Below are positions 8,341 through 17,034 of a stretch of DNA of 64,000 nucleotides, piece by piece. Location of the stretch: positions 79,916-143,915 of the forward strand of contig NZ_UIHC01000004.1 in NCBI RefSeq assembly GCF_900499075.1, read 5' to 3'. Position 1 is the first letter of the stretch. Each line of letters starts with the position of its first letter. The stretch comes from Roseinatronobacter ekhonensis. Lineage in GTDB: Bacteria; Pseudomonadota; Alphaproteobacteria; Rhodobacterales; Rhodobacteraceae. The notes beneath the pieces are model-generated. The model had not been told where the DNA came from, made no database searches, and saw nothing but the letters and a program-made list of their open reading frames with translations. The translations under genes were made by a program, and so were the position numbers.

Positions 8341-8763
8341 ATGACCCTGACCCTTGACCACGCCCGCACCATCATCGCCGCCACACGCGCCAAGGGGCGC
8401 GAGATGGAGCTTAAACCGCTATCCGTGGTGGTGCTGGATGCCGGCGGGCATGTGATGGCCTTCGAGCGCGAAGACCGCGCCGCGCCGGGCCGCTTTGCGA
8501 TTGCGCATGGCAAGGCCTATGGTGCCGTCATGCTGGGCATGGCGGGACGCGCGCAGATGGCCCGCGCAGAGGCGCAGGGCTATTTCATGGCGGCCGTGAA
8601 CGGTGTCTACGGCGGGCAGGTTGTGCCGGTTCCGGGTGGTGTGCTGGTACATGACGGCGATCAGGTCATCGGTGCTGTCGGTGTCACGGGCGACACGTCG
8701 GACCACGACGCTGAAGCAGCCCTTGCGGGCATTGCCGCCGCCGGGTTTGTGGGCGAGGAATAG
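8341..8763 (+). CDS. GlcG/HbpS family heme-binding-like protein
   Basis: A 140-residue GlcG/HbpS (DUF336) domain protein. The family signature is clear: SVVVLDAGGHVMAFEREDRA near residues 30-50, then a glycine-rich VPGGVLVHDGDQVIGAVGVTG near 100-118 and a final SDHDAEAA. Some members bind heme or sense redox state; GlcG is linked to glycolate metabolism, but its function is not settled. The gene follows the thiolase by 48 bases with GAGAGG upstream of the ATG, so it may be co-transcribed. No signal peptide is present. Confidence 0.85.
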   Translation: MTLTLDHARTIIAATRAKGREMELKPLSVVVLDAGGHVMAFEREDRAAPGRFAIAHGKAYGAVMLGMAGRAQMARAEAQGYFMAAVNGVYGGQVVPVPGGVLVHDGDQVIGAVGVTGDTSDHDAEAALAGIAAAGFVGEE

Positions 8764-8769
8764 GCAGGA

Positions 8770-8796
8770 AAAAGGGGCCGCAAGCGGGCCCCTTTT
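8770..8796. terminator. Bidirectional intrinsic terminator
   Basis: AAAAGGGGCC (8770-8779) pairs perfectly with GGCCCCTTTT (8787-8796) around a 7-base loop. It lies between the convergent GlcG-like and DsbA-like genes and can serve both strands. Confidence 0.85.
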
Positions 8797-8826
8797 CAGC
8801 TAGGCATCACGAGTTTTGCGCGACCT

Positions 8827-9687
8827 TTACTGGCGCGCAACCGCCGCCGCCTCTAGCAGTGCGTCGGCTGGCACAAAACCGCGGATCATCTGCTCGCCCA
8901 TTACGAATGTCGGGGTGCCGGAAATCTGCAATCGCTGCGCCAGAGCGCGGTTGTCGGCGATCACGGCATTGACGGTCTCGCTGTCCATATGCGCGACGAT
9001 GGCATCCAGCGCCAGATCATGCTCTTCGGATACGTCTTCCAGATATTCCGGTGTGATCGACCCGTCATAGCCCATCAGCTCGACATGCACGCTGTCATAC
9101 GCCTCTGGCCCTTCCAGATCGAGCACGGAAATCGCGAACCGCGCGGCCATTTCAGATTCCGGCCCCAGAATGGGCAGTTCCTTGACGATTACGCGGATAT
9201 TGTCGTCCTGTTCCAGCAGCGCCTCGACCTCTGGCATGGCGCGCTTGCAAAAACCGCATTTGTAGTCGAGGAATTCGACCAGCGTGACATCGCCATCTGG
9301 GTTGCCGCCGACCCATGACATCGGGTCGTTGAACAACGCATCGGCATTGGCCTGCACCAGCGCCACGTCCATATCACCCTGCGCCGCGGCATTGCGGCGT
9401 TCGAACTCCGCCACCGCTTCAAAAATCACCTCCGGGTTTTGCATCAGGTAGCTGCGGACCTGTGCGCCGAATTCGGGATCGACCGCCGCTTGCCCGTCTG
9501 CGGGCACGGCGCCAAGGGGCAGCGCGCTGTCGGGGTTGGCTTGCGCGGTCTCTGTGGTCTCTGTCTGTTCCGCGGCCTCCGGCGCAGAGGCGGCATCCCC
9601 GCCGCCGCTGGTCAGCACTATCAGACCCAGCGCCGACGCTGCAAGGCAGGTGCCGATAAGGCCTGAATCGCTTAAAGGTAGGGTCAT
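8827..9687 (-). CDS. DsbA-family thioredoxin-like oxidoreductase
   Basis: A 286-residue envelope thiol-disulfide oxidoreductase. An N-terminal hydrophobic segment (about residues 8-27) acts as a membrane anchor or signal. A low-complexity linker rich in Ala, Glu and Thr (31-60) follows, then a DsbA-like thioredoxin domain. The active site is CGFC at residues 144-147, and the cis-proline loop is SGTPTF near residue 256. It resembles the Com1/BdbD-like group with an N-terminal LRYSYLMQNPEVI-type helix region. It probably oxidises or isomerises periplasmic proteins; the direction cannot be told from sequence. AGGAG precedes the ATG. Confidence 0.88.
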   Translation of the reverse strand: MTLPLSDSGLIGTCLAASALGLIVLTSGGGDAASAPEAAEQTETTETAQANPDSALPLGAVPADGQAAVDPEFGAQVRSYLMQNPEVIFEAVAEFERRNAAAQGDMDVALVQANADALFNDPMSWVGGNPDGDVTLVEFLDYKCGFCKRAMPEVEALLEQDDNIRVIVKELPILGPESEMAARFAISVLDLEGPEAYDSVHVELMGYDGSITPEYLEDVSEEHDLALDAIVAHMDSETVNAVIADNRALAQRLQISGTPTFVMGEQMIRGFVPADALLEAAAVARQ

Positions 9688-9839
9688 TCTGTGCTCCTGT
9701 CTCGAATTCTCGGCGCGTGCTACGCGGGTTTGGCGTAGTTAAACCGCGCGACGCCTGTGGAATCAACCCTATGGCGCGCGACTTTTCGGCCCGATTGCAT
9801 CTACTTGCACAAATTCCCGTGTTTGCGCGGCGCGCGCAC

Positions 9840-9869
9840 TTGGCGTTGGGCACACGCTACCCCTAGAAT
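9840..9869 (+). promoter_or_regulatory. Possible sigma-70 promoter of amiC
   Basis: TTGGCG (9840-9845) and TAGAAT (9864-9869) are 18 bases apart and lie 28 bases before the proposed TTG start. This is sequence resemblance only. The 209-base divergent gap 9688-9896 shows no other clear feature. Confidence 0.35.
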
Positions 9870-9896
9870 GGCGCAAATCAAAAAATCGGGCAAATA

Positions 9897-11120
9897 TTGG
9901 CGCGTTGGCATTACATAGTCTGGATCTGGGTCTGCATGCTTCTGGCGGCCCCCATGGCCGTGGCGCAGGGCAGTGTTCAGGCGCGGCTATTGACCGAAGA
10001 CAGCAGCCTTTCGGCCACCCGCGACAGCGTTACCCTGCGTTTGGCGCTCAGCCAGCCCGTGCCATACCGTGTGCGGTTGTTGCCCGCGCCCCCGCGCGTC
10101 GTGCTCGAACTTAACACGCTGGACTGGCAGGGCATGGACTGGCCAGAGGTTGCGGGGCTGCGCGGTCTGCGCATGGGCCATCGCGGCGATGGATGGGCGC
10201 GACTGGTGCTTGATCTGGCTTATCCGATGCTACCAGAGACGGTGGCACAAACGGTGCAGCCCGAAGACGGGCGGGCCGTTGTCGAACTGGCACTAGAGCG
10301 CGCGGAGCTGGAGGCGTTCGAGGCGCGCGCCGACGATGAAAGCAGCTTCGCGGCGGCGTATTCGGACCATCTGCTGCACCCCGACGCCCCCGTGCGACCA
10401 TCGCGCGACGATCCGCAAGTCTTGCGCGTCATGCTCGATCCCGGCCATGGCGGAGTTGATCCCGGCGCGGTGCGCGAGGGCGTGACCGAGGCGGATACCG
10501 TGCTTGCATTCGCCTTGGCCTTGCAAGAAGAACTGCTGCGCCGCAGCGGTTTCAAAGTCAGCATGACCCGCACGGATGACAGCTTCATCTCGCTTGACGG
10601 GCGGTTGCGCGCGGCGCGAGAGGCCCGCGCGGACCTGTTCCTGTCGCTGCATGCCGATGCGCTGCCCGAGGGGCTTGCGACAGGCGCAGTGGTCTACACC
10701 CTGTCCGAAGACGCGAGCGATGAAACCGCCGGTCTTTTGGCCGCCCGTCATGACCGCGACGATCTGTTGGTCGGCGTGGATCTGACACGCAACACCGATG
10801 ACATCGCCTCCGTGCTGATGTCGGTGGCATGGCAGGACACGAAACTGCGCAACGCCGCGCTGGCAGAGGCGCTGGTGGACGGGATCGGCGCCGCCGGGTT
10901 GCGTCTGCATTCGCGGCCGGTTCAGTCCGGCGCGTTTTCGGTGCTGCGCGCGCCGGATATGCCCTCCGCCTTGCTGGAGCTTGGGTTCATGTCCAGCCCG
11001 CGCGACCTAGCGCGCCTGCGCGATCCGCAATGGCGCGCGCTGATGGCGCGGGCGGTGGCAGATGCGCTGGACCTGTGGCGCGTGCGTGACACGGAACGCC
11101 GCGCGCTGTTGCAACGCTAA
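9897..11120 (+). CDS. amiC: N-acetylmuramoyl-L-alanine amidase
   Basis: A 407-residue periplasmic amidase that removes stem peptides from peptidoglycan during cell separation. An N-terminal signal sequence (hydrophobic VWIWVCMLLAAPMAVA) is followed by an AMIN-type domain (about 30-140) and an Amidase_3 domain (about 175-400). Zinc and catalytic residues are visible: His in DPGHGG, Glu in REGVTEAD, His in LSLHAD and Glu in LLELGFMSS. The start is a TTG with only a weak ribosome binding site; an internal ATG 13 codons later would shorten the signal peptide. The stop overlaps the convergent regulator's stop by three bases. Confidence 0.9.
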   Translation: MARWHYIVWIWVCMLLAAPMAVAQGSVQARLLTEDSSLSATRDSVTLRLALSQPVPYRVRLLPAPPRVVLELNTLDWQGMDWPEVAGLRGLRMGHRGDGWARLVLDLAYPMLPETVAQTVQPEDGRAVVELALERAELEAFEARADDESSFAAAYSDHLLHPDAPVRPSRDDPQVLRVMLDPGHGGVDPGAVREGVTEADTVLAFALALQEELLRRSGFKVSMTRTDDSFISLDGRLRAAREARADLFLSLHADALPEGLATGAVVYTLSEDASDETAGLLAARHDRDDLLVGVDLTRNTDDIASVLMSVAWQDTKLRNAALAEALVDGIGAAGLRLHSRPVQSGAFSVLRAPDMPSALLELGFMSSPRDLARLRDPQWRALMARAVADALDLWRVRDTERRALLQR

Positions 11121-11794
11121 AGGTCGCACCGCTTTGTCTCGCGCGCCAGAAAGGCCTTGGCGGACGTGTCGGGCGTGATGTCGAAAGGGGTGTCGGTCAC
11201 GTCAAGCGCGGTCATCCGGTCCAAGCGGAAACTGCGGAAATCGCGCCGCATCTCGCACCATCCCGACAGCATGAATCCTGCCGGAAAGCTCCAGAACAGC
11301 AGCGGGCGCACGCGCCGCTGAGTCTGTGCGCCGACACCGTCGCGGTAGTCGAAGCGCACGACCCGGCGCTCGCGGATTGCATGGCGCAACACTTGCCCCT
11401 CTGGCCCCGACTGGGCGTTCATGCTCAGGAACGGCGCATCCGCCAGCGGGCGGGACGGGCTGTCGGGCAGCGCGGCTTCCAGCTTGGCGCGTACCTCTGC
11501 CGCCGCATGCGCCAGCCCCGGATCGCCCGCGTTGGTCACAAAGGCCAACCACAGCGCCAGCGCATCCAGCTGGTCATGGGTGAAGGTCATGGGCGGCAGG
11601 TCAAAGCCGGGGCGCAGCATATAGCCGACCCCCGCCTCTCCCTCTATCGGCAGGCCAGAGGCTTGCAGATGCGCGATGTCACGATAAATCGTGCGCTCGC
11701 TGACCTCTAGCACCGCGGCCAGATCCTGCGCGCGAGCGATGGGACGGCGGCGCAATTCCTGCACCAGCCGGAAAAGCCGTTCCGCACGCCGCAT
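11117..11794 (-). CDS. YafY/DeoR-type HTH regulator with WYL domain
   Basis: A 225-residue transcription regulator: an N-terminal winged helix (MRRAERLFRLVQEL, then LEVSERTIYRDIAHLQ near residues 30-46) and a C-terminal WYL-type ligand domain (VVRFDYRDGVG near 140, RPLLFWSFPAGFMLSGWCE near 160). The ATG at 11794 was chosen because GGGGGAA lies just upstream and family members start at this point; the frame extends to 11848 but would overlap the VOC gene. It lies 28 bases downstream of the VOC gene on the same strand, so the two probably form an operon. The ligand is unknown. Confidence 0.88.
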   Translation of the reverse strand: MRRAERLFRLVQELRRRPIARAQDLAAVLEVSERTIYRDIAHLQASGLPIEGEAGVGYMLRPGFDLPPMTFTHDQLDALALWLAFVTNAGDPGLAHAAAEVRAKLEAALPDSPSRPLADAPFLSMNAQSGPEGQVLRHAIRERRVVRFDYRDGVGAQTQRRVRPLLFWSFPAGFMLSGWCEMRRDFRSFRLDRMTALDVTDTPFDITPDTSAKAFLARETKRCDL

Positions 11795-11822
11795 CCCAGT
11801 TCCCCCATCGCTCTGCGCCGGT

Positions 11823-12230
11823 TTACGCCACGACAGGCGCGCTGTCATGCGCGATATTCATGCAAAAGGCGTTCAGTTTGTTGCCGTCCGGGTCACGAAA
11901 ATAGCCGGCATAGAACGTGCCGTCATTGCGTGGCCCCGGCATGCCCGCGCACGCGCCGCCATGGTCAAGCGCAATTTGGTATATCCGGTGGACCTGCGCG
12001 GGGTCTTGGGCCGCAAGCGCAATCATCATCCCGTTGCCGACGCTTGCGGGCTGGCCATTTTCGGGGTGCATGATGCCGATGCCGGGCGCGCCATCCGGCC
12101 CGACCCAAGCCAGAAACTGCGCTTCGTCACTGCCCATAAGCAGCTTTGCGCCCAACTCTGCGGCGAGGGCGCGGTAAAAGCGGGCGGCGCGGGGGAAATC
12201 GGTCACCCCGATTGTGGCATAGGCTATCAT
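11823..12230 (-). CDS. VOC family (glyoxalase-like) protein
   Basis: A 135-residue vicinal-oxygen-chelate fold protein with two beta-alpha-beta-beta-beta halves. It opens with AYATIGVTDFPRAARFYRAL and ends with the FRDPDGNKLNAFC block typical of the family. VOC proteins include glyoxalases, dioxygenases and resistance proteins; this one is the small single-domain type and no substrate can be named. It precedes the WYL regulator in the same orientation. The pair interrupts the amiC - PBP1A neighbourhood. Confidence 0.82.
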   Translation of the reverse strand: MIAYATIGVTDFPRAARFYRALAAELGAKLLMGSDEAQFLAWVGPDGAPGIGIMHPENGQPASVGNGMMIALAAQDPAQVHRIYQIALDHGGACAGMPGPRNDGTFYAGYFRDPDGNKLNAFCMNIAHDSAPVVA

Positions 12231-12395
12231 CTGTCGCTCTCCATGAATGTTGATGCTCGAACGCTACCACCCCCCTCCTGACACCATCCTGTCAGCAGTC
12301 TTGGGCGGCCCGAGCGCGCAGATGTGAGCCATCGGCTTTTGACCTTGTCCGCAGGCGCAGGTATAAGCGGCGCAACAGGCTACAGGGTGGTATCG

Positions 12396-14915
12396 GTGCT
12401 GCGCGCGATTTTTTCATTTTTCGGCGGAATCTTCAGCTTCGTGATTACGGGGATGCTGGCGGCTGCCCTGCTGATCGCGGGCATATTCTGGTACTATGCC
12501 CAAGATCTGCCCAGCCACGAACAACTTGCCAATTACGCACCGCCCTCCATCAGCCGCATCTATTCGGGTGAGGGGCGACTGATCGACGAATTCGCCCAGG
12601 AACGCCGCCTGTTCACGCCGATTGAAGATATTCCCGAACGGGTCAAAGCCGCATTTATTTCTGCCGAGGACCGGAATTTCTATGTCCATGGCGGGTTTGA
12701 CCTGCGCGCGATCGGGGCCGCGGCCTATCAGGCGATTGAATCGCGCGGGCAGAATGTGCGCGGCGCGTCCACAATCACGCAGCAGGTGATGAAGAACTTC
12801 CTTCTATCGGGCGACCGCACCGGAGAGCGCAAGATCAAGGAACTTATCCTTGCCAGCCGTGTTGAGGGCACACTGTCCAAAGACGACATTCTGGAACTGT
12901 ATCTGAACGAGATTTTCCTTGGCCAGAACAGCTATGGCGTAACCGCCGCCGCACAGACCTATTTCAACAAGACGCTGGATGATCTGACCGTGGAAGAGGC
13001 TGCCTTTCTGGCCGCCCTGCCGCAAGCGCCATCAAATTATCATCCGGTGCGCAATTACGACCGTGTGGTCGCGCGCCGCGATTACGTGCTGGGAGAGATG
13101 CTGCGCAACGGCTATATTGACCGGGCCACGCATGATCGCGCCAAGGAACTGCCGCTGGAAACGGTGCAGTCGGGTGATTTTGCAAGCCCGCGCGAAAACA
13201 TGCCCCCGCGCGACTATTTCACCGACGAGGTGCGGCGCCAGTTGTCGGGCACCTTTGGCGAGGACGAGTTTTTCGGCGGCGGGCTTAGCATTCGTGCGAC
13301 CGTCGATCCCGACATGCAGCGCGAAGCGGCCCATGCGCTGCAACGCGCGTTGGAACAGTATGACCGTGGCCTTGGCGAATTGCGCACCACGGGCGAGCGG
13401 ATTGCGCCCGAGCAGCTTGGAAGTGAAGAGGACTGGCGCGCAGCACTGGCAGATCTGACGCTGGCCCGCGACATCACGCTGGGCAACCGCTGGCACCCCG
13501 CGGTGGTGCTGGAGGTCACACCCGACCGCGCGCGTCTGGGGATAGAGGATATGCCCTCCGACCAGAACGCGCCCCATGTTGTGGACCGCCCCGATATCGA
13601 CTGGGCGCGCGGGTCGCTGTCAGACAACCTGAGCGTGGGCGATGTGGTCTATGTCCGGGCGATCACATCCGATAGCGACGGCAGCTTTCTGCGCTGGTCC
13701 CTGCGCCAGATCCCTGAAATTCAGGGCGGGTTCATGGCCATGGACGTCAATAACGGCCGTGTCCTTGCCATGCAGGGCGGGTTTTCCTACGAAGCATCGG
13801 TATTCAACCGCGCGACACAGGCGCAGCGCCAGCCGGGGTCTGCCTTCAAGCCATTTGTCTATGCAGCCGCTCTTGATAGCGGGTTTACCCCCGCCACCAT
13901 CGTGATTGACGCCCCGATAGAGATTGCGACGCCGCAAGGCGTCTGGCGGCCCACGAATGCCAGCAACCAGTTTTATGGCCCGACGCCCGTGCGCACCGGC
14001 ATTGAGCGTTCGCGCAACCTGATGACGGTTCGCCTTGCACAAGAGATCGGGATGGACGTGGTCGGCGGCTACGCCGAGCGGTTCGGCGTTTATGACCGGG
14101 CAGAGCAATATCTGGCCAATGCGCTTGGCAGTCAGGAAACCACGCTGTTTCGGATGGTCGCGGCCTATGCGATGTTCGCCAATGGCGGCGAACGTGTGGA
14201 ACCCACGCTGGTCGACCGGGTGCAGGACCGCTACGGGCGCACCATTTACCGCCACGATCAGCGCAATTGTGTGGATTGTGACGAACGCGGCTTGGCCGAG
14301 GGGCGCAAGCCGTGGATCACCTCCAGCCGCGCGCGGGTGATGGACGAGGTAACGGCCTACCAGCTGACCTCTATGATGCAGGGGGTGGTGCAGCGCGGCA
14401 CGGCGGCGCGCACGGTCAATCTGTCAGTGCCCACAGCCGGCAAGACCGGCACCACGAACGATGCGCGCGATGTCTGGTTCGTCGGCTACACCTCGAACAT
14501 CGTTGCGGGCTGTTACCTGGGGTATGACCAGCCCAAGCCGCTGGGGCGCGGGGCAGGGGGCGGCACCATGTGTGGCCCCGTGTTCAACGAATTCATGCAG
14601 AAGGCGGTGCAGAAATACGGCGGTGGACGGTTCCGTGTGCCAGAAAACGGCTATTTCCTGAAAATCGACCGCACCACCGGCGCCCGCCTGCCCGATGATG
14701 CCAGCGGGCCGAATGTTGTCGCCGAATTCTTCCGCGAGGGTGAAGAGCCTATCTTCGGTCTGGCCGCGATCATTGATGGCGGTTTTGCCATGGGCGGCGA
14801 TCTGCCAATGTTCGCACCGGGTGAAGAATACGAGGCGCTGGAGCGCGAGGATGCCGGGCGCGGGACACCGCCGCCTGCCAGCTTTGGCACCGTCACCACG
14901 GGCGGGCTGTATTGA
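12396..14915 (+). CDS. mrcA: Penicillin-binding protein 1A
   Basis: A bifunctional class A PBP of 839 residues that polymerises and cross-links peptidoglycan. After a short cytoplasmic end and one membrane segment (about residues 8-36) comes the GT51 transglycosylase domain with EDRNFYVHGG and GASTITQQ. An OB-like insert follows, then the transpeptidase with SAFK (Ser482), SRN and KTGTT. The GTG at 12396 with AGGG upstream matches the family N terminus (LRAIFSFFGGIFSF); an ATG at 12324 would add 24 unconserved residues. The gene after it is prfB, a neighbourhood usual for this lineage. Confidence 0.93.
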   Translation: MLRAIFSFFGGIFSFVITGMLAAALLIAGIFWYYAQDLPSHEQLANYAPPSISRIYSGEGRLIDEFAQERRLFTPIEDIPERVKAAFISAEDRNFYVHGGFDLRAIGAAAYQAIESRGQNVRGASTITQQVMKNFLLSGDRTGERKIKELILASRVEGTLSKDDILELYLNEIFLGQNSYGVTAAAQTYFNKTLDDLTVEEAAFLAALPQAPSNYHPVRNYDRVVARRDYVLGEMLRNGYIDRATHDRAKELPLETVQSGDFASPRENMPPRDYFTDEVRRQLSGTFGEDEFFGGGLSIRATVDPDMQREAAHALQRALEQYDRGLGELRTTGERIAPEQLGSEEDWRAALADLTLARDITLGNRWHPAVVLEVTPDRARLGIEDMPSDQNAPHVVDRPDIDWARGSLSDNLSVGDVVYVRAITSDSDGSFLRWSLRQIPEIQGGFMAMDVNNGRVLAMQGGFSYEASVFNRATQAQRQPGSAFKPFVYAAALDSGFTPATIVIDAPIEIATPQGVWRPTNASNQFYGPTPVRTGIERSRNLMTVRLAQEIGMDVVGGYAERFGVYDRAEQYLANALGSQETTLFRMVAAYAMFANGGERVEPTLVDRVQDRYGRTIYRHDQRNCVDCDERGLAEGRKPWITSSRARVMDEVTAYQLTSMMQGVVQRGTAARTVNLSVPTAGKTGTTNDARDVWFVGYTSNIVAGCYLGYDQPKPLGRGAGGGTMCGPVFNEFMQKAVQKYGGGRFRVPENGYFLKIDRTTGARLPDDASGPNVVAEFFREGEEPIFGLAAIIDGGFAMGGDLPMFAPGEEYEALEREDAGRGTPPPASFGTVTTGGLY

Positions 14916-14993
14916 CGGGGCACCCTTGCCCTGTCTGCCGTGCCAAGTTATGCACCGCCACCCGCACCCTCAGTTTGAGAATGGACCGTCGCA

Positions 14994-16121
14994 ATGCGCT
15001 CTGAAACGCTTGGCCTGATCGAGCAGATCCGCAAATCCCTGACCCTTTTGGGCCAGCGGATGGATATTGAAACGGCCGCGCACCGGCTGGAAGAGTTCGA
15101 CGCCATGACCGAAGACCCCGAGTTGTGGAACGACCCCACACGCGCGCAGGCGCTGATGCGCGATCGGCGCATGTTGTCAGACGCGATCGAAACGCACCGC
15201 GCCATCTCTCAAGAGCTTGAAGACCAGATCGGCCTGATCGAACTGGGCGAGGCAGAAGGCGACAGCGATGTCGTGGAAGAGGCCGAAGAGGAGTTGCGCA
15301 AACTGGCCAAATCCGCCGGAGAGAAAGAACTCGAGGCGCTTTTGAACGGCGAGGCCGACTCGAACGATACCTTCTTGGAAATCAACGCGGGCGCGGGCGG
15401 CACGGAAAGCTGCGACTGGGCGTCCATGCTGGCGCGCATGTATGTGCGTTGGGCCGAGAAAAAGGGCTACACGGTCGAATTGATGTCCGAAAGCGCGGGC
15501 GATGAAGCGGGTATCCGGTCCGTCGCCTACAAGATCAGCGGACACAGCGCTTACGGGTGGCTGAAATCGGAATCCGGCGTGCACCGTCTTGTACGGATTT
15601 CGCCTTATGACAGCTCCGCGCGGCGGCACACGTCCTTTAGTTCTGTCTGGGTCTATCCCGTCGTGGACGAGAACATCGAGATCGAAATCAACCCGTCGGA
15701 TATCCGCATCGACACGTATCGGTCGTCGGGTGCGGGTGGCCAGCACGTCAACACCACCGACTCTGCGGTGCGGATTACCCATATTCCAACCGGCATTGTG
15801 ACCACGTCCAGCCAGAAATCACAGCACCAGAACCGCGACATTGCCATGAATGCGCTGAAATCGCGGTTGTATGAGATGGAATTGCGAAAGCGCACCGAGG
15901 CCATTGAAGCGGCGCATGACGCCAAGGGCGATGCTGGCTGGGGCAACCAGATCCGGTCCTATGTGCTGCACCCCTACCAGATGGTCAAAGACCTGCGCAC
16001 CAGCCATGAGACATCGGACACCCAAGGGGTGCTGGATGGCGCGCTAGACGGGTTCATGGGCGCGACGCTGGCCATGGACGTATCCGGAAAATCGCGCGCA
16101 GAGGCGAACGCGACCGATTGA
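14994..16121 (+). CDS. prfB: Peptide chain release factor 2
   Basis: A 375-residue class I release factor that reads UGA and UAA stop codons on the ribosome. The catalytic GGQ is at residues 248-250 (SGAGGQHVN). The stop-recognition tripeptide, SPF in Escherichia coli RF2, reads SPY here (203-205) followed by DSSARRHTSF. The reading frame is continuous from the ATG, so there is no programmed frameshift of the E. coli type. The gene is preceded by PBP1A and followed by two DUF2189 genes. Only a weak GGA lies before the start. Confidence 0.95.
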   Translation: MRSETLGLIEQIRKSLTLLGQRMDIETAAHRLEEFDAMTEDPELWNDPTRAQALMRDRRMLSDAIETHRAISQELEDQIGLIELGEAEGDSDVVEEAEEELRKLAKSAGEKELEALLNGEADSNDTFLEINAGAGGTESCDWASMLARMYVRWAEKKGYTVELMSESAGDEAGIRSVAYKISGHSAYGWLKSESGVHRLVRISPYDSSARRHTSFSSVWVYPVVDENIEIEINPSDIRIDTYRSSGAGGQHVNTTDSAVRITHIPTGIVTTSSQKSQHQNRDIAMNALKSRLYEMELRKRTEAIEAAHDAKGDAGWGNQIRSYVLHPYQMVKDLRTSHETSDTQGVLDGALDGFMGATLAMDVSGKSRAEANATD

Positions 16122-16171
16122 CGGACAGTTTGCCGCAGGTATCATGGCATTCTTATCTTAGGGAGAGTGCG

Positions 16172-16942
16172 ATGACGTCGACAGAGTTTTCCAACACATC
16201 CCCCGGCCTGCGCGTGGCAACACTGGGCACAGCGGACCTACGCGCCGCACTGATGGCGGGCTGGACCGATTTCAAGCGCGCGCCGGCCTTTGGCCTGTTC
16301 TTTGCGCTGGTGTATGTCGCAGGCGGACTTGCGCTGTGGTTCGGCCTTGGTGCCATGGGGCAGCCGGTGTGGTTTGTCCCCATCGCGGTGGGCTTTCCAT
16401 TGCTGGCGCCCTTCGCCGCAATCGGGCTGTATGAGGTCAGCCGCCGGTTGGAGCGTGACGAACCGCTGTCATGGGCCCCGGTGCTGGGTGCCCTGCGCGG
16501 GCGCGGCGACGGGCAACTGGCGCTGATGGCGGTGGGCGTGCTTATTGTTTTTGGTTTCTGGATCATTCTGGCACGCGGTATTTTTGCGATTTTCATGTCC
16601 CGCAGCGGCATCGGTTTCGACAGCATCGGCCTGATGTTCAGCGTCGAGGGCATTTTCATGCTGCTTGTCGGCAGCGCGGTCGGCGCGGCGGTGGCGCTTG
16701 GACTATTTGCGATTACCGTCATTTCATTGCCCATGTTGCTGGACCGAGAGGTGGATTTCGTGACGGCCATGATCGCGTCTGTCGAGACCGTGCGCCAGAA
16801 CCCGCGCACGATGCTGATCTGGGCGGGTATGATTGCGGGACTGCTTTTCGCGGCGATGATCCCGGCGTTTCTAGGCCTGTTCATCGTCTTGCCGGTGCTG
16901 GGCCATGCGACATGGCACCTGTATCGGCGCGCCCTGGGCTAA
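16172..16942 (+). CDS. DUF2189 membrane protein, first of a tandem pair
   Basis: A 256-residue integral membrane protein of the DUF2189 family with about six hydrophobic segments. Shared landmarks with the next gene are a DFKRAPAFGLFFALVYV-like first segment, GLYEVSRRLE near residue 100, LLDREVDFVTAM near 190 and a C-terminal LGHATWHLYRRAL. The ATG at 16172 follows GGGAGAG; the frame opens at 16118 inside the prfB end, but that start is unlikely. No function is known for the family. The duplication with its neighbour is evident at the protein level. Confidence 0.85.
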   Translation: MTSTEFSNTSPGLRVATLGTADLRAALMAGWTDFKRAPAFGLFFALVYVAGGLALWFGLGAMGQPVWFVPIAVGFPLLAPFAAIGLYEVSRRLERDEPLSWAPVLGALRGRGDGQLALMAVGVLIVFGFWIILARGIFAIFMSRSGIGFDSIGLMFSVEGIFMLLVGSAVGAAVALGLFAITVISLPMLLDREVDFVTAMIASVETVRQNPRTMLIWAGMIAGLLFAAMIPAFLGLFIVLPVLGHATWHLYRRALG

Positions 16943-16949
16943 AGCCAGG

Positions 16950-16982
16950 CGCGGCAGGTCAGTAGCCCTGCCGCGTATTTTT
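16950..16982 (+). terminator. Intrinsic terminator between the DUF2189 genes
   Basis: CGCGGCAGG (16950-16958) pairs with CCTGCCGCG (16967-16975), followed by TATTTTT. This separates the two paralogues transcriptionally, at least in part. Confidence 0.65.
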
Positions 16983-17034
16983 CTTGCGCGGCATAGTGGT
17001 GCAAGCCTACTCTATCCGCCTAGGAGGAACGTTC

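Noticed and set aside
14994..15100. Programmed +1 frameshift in prfB
   Set aside because: The frame is continuous from ATG through the GGQ motif, with no in-frame UGA near codon 25 as in Escherichia coli.
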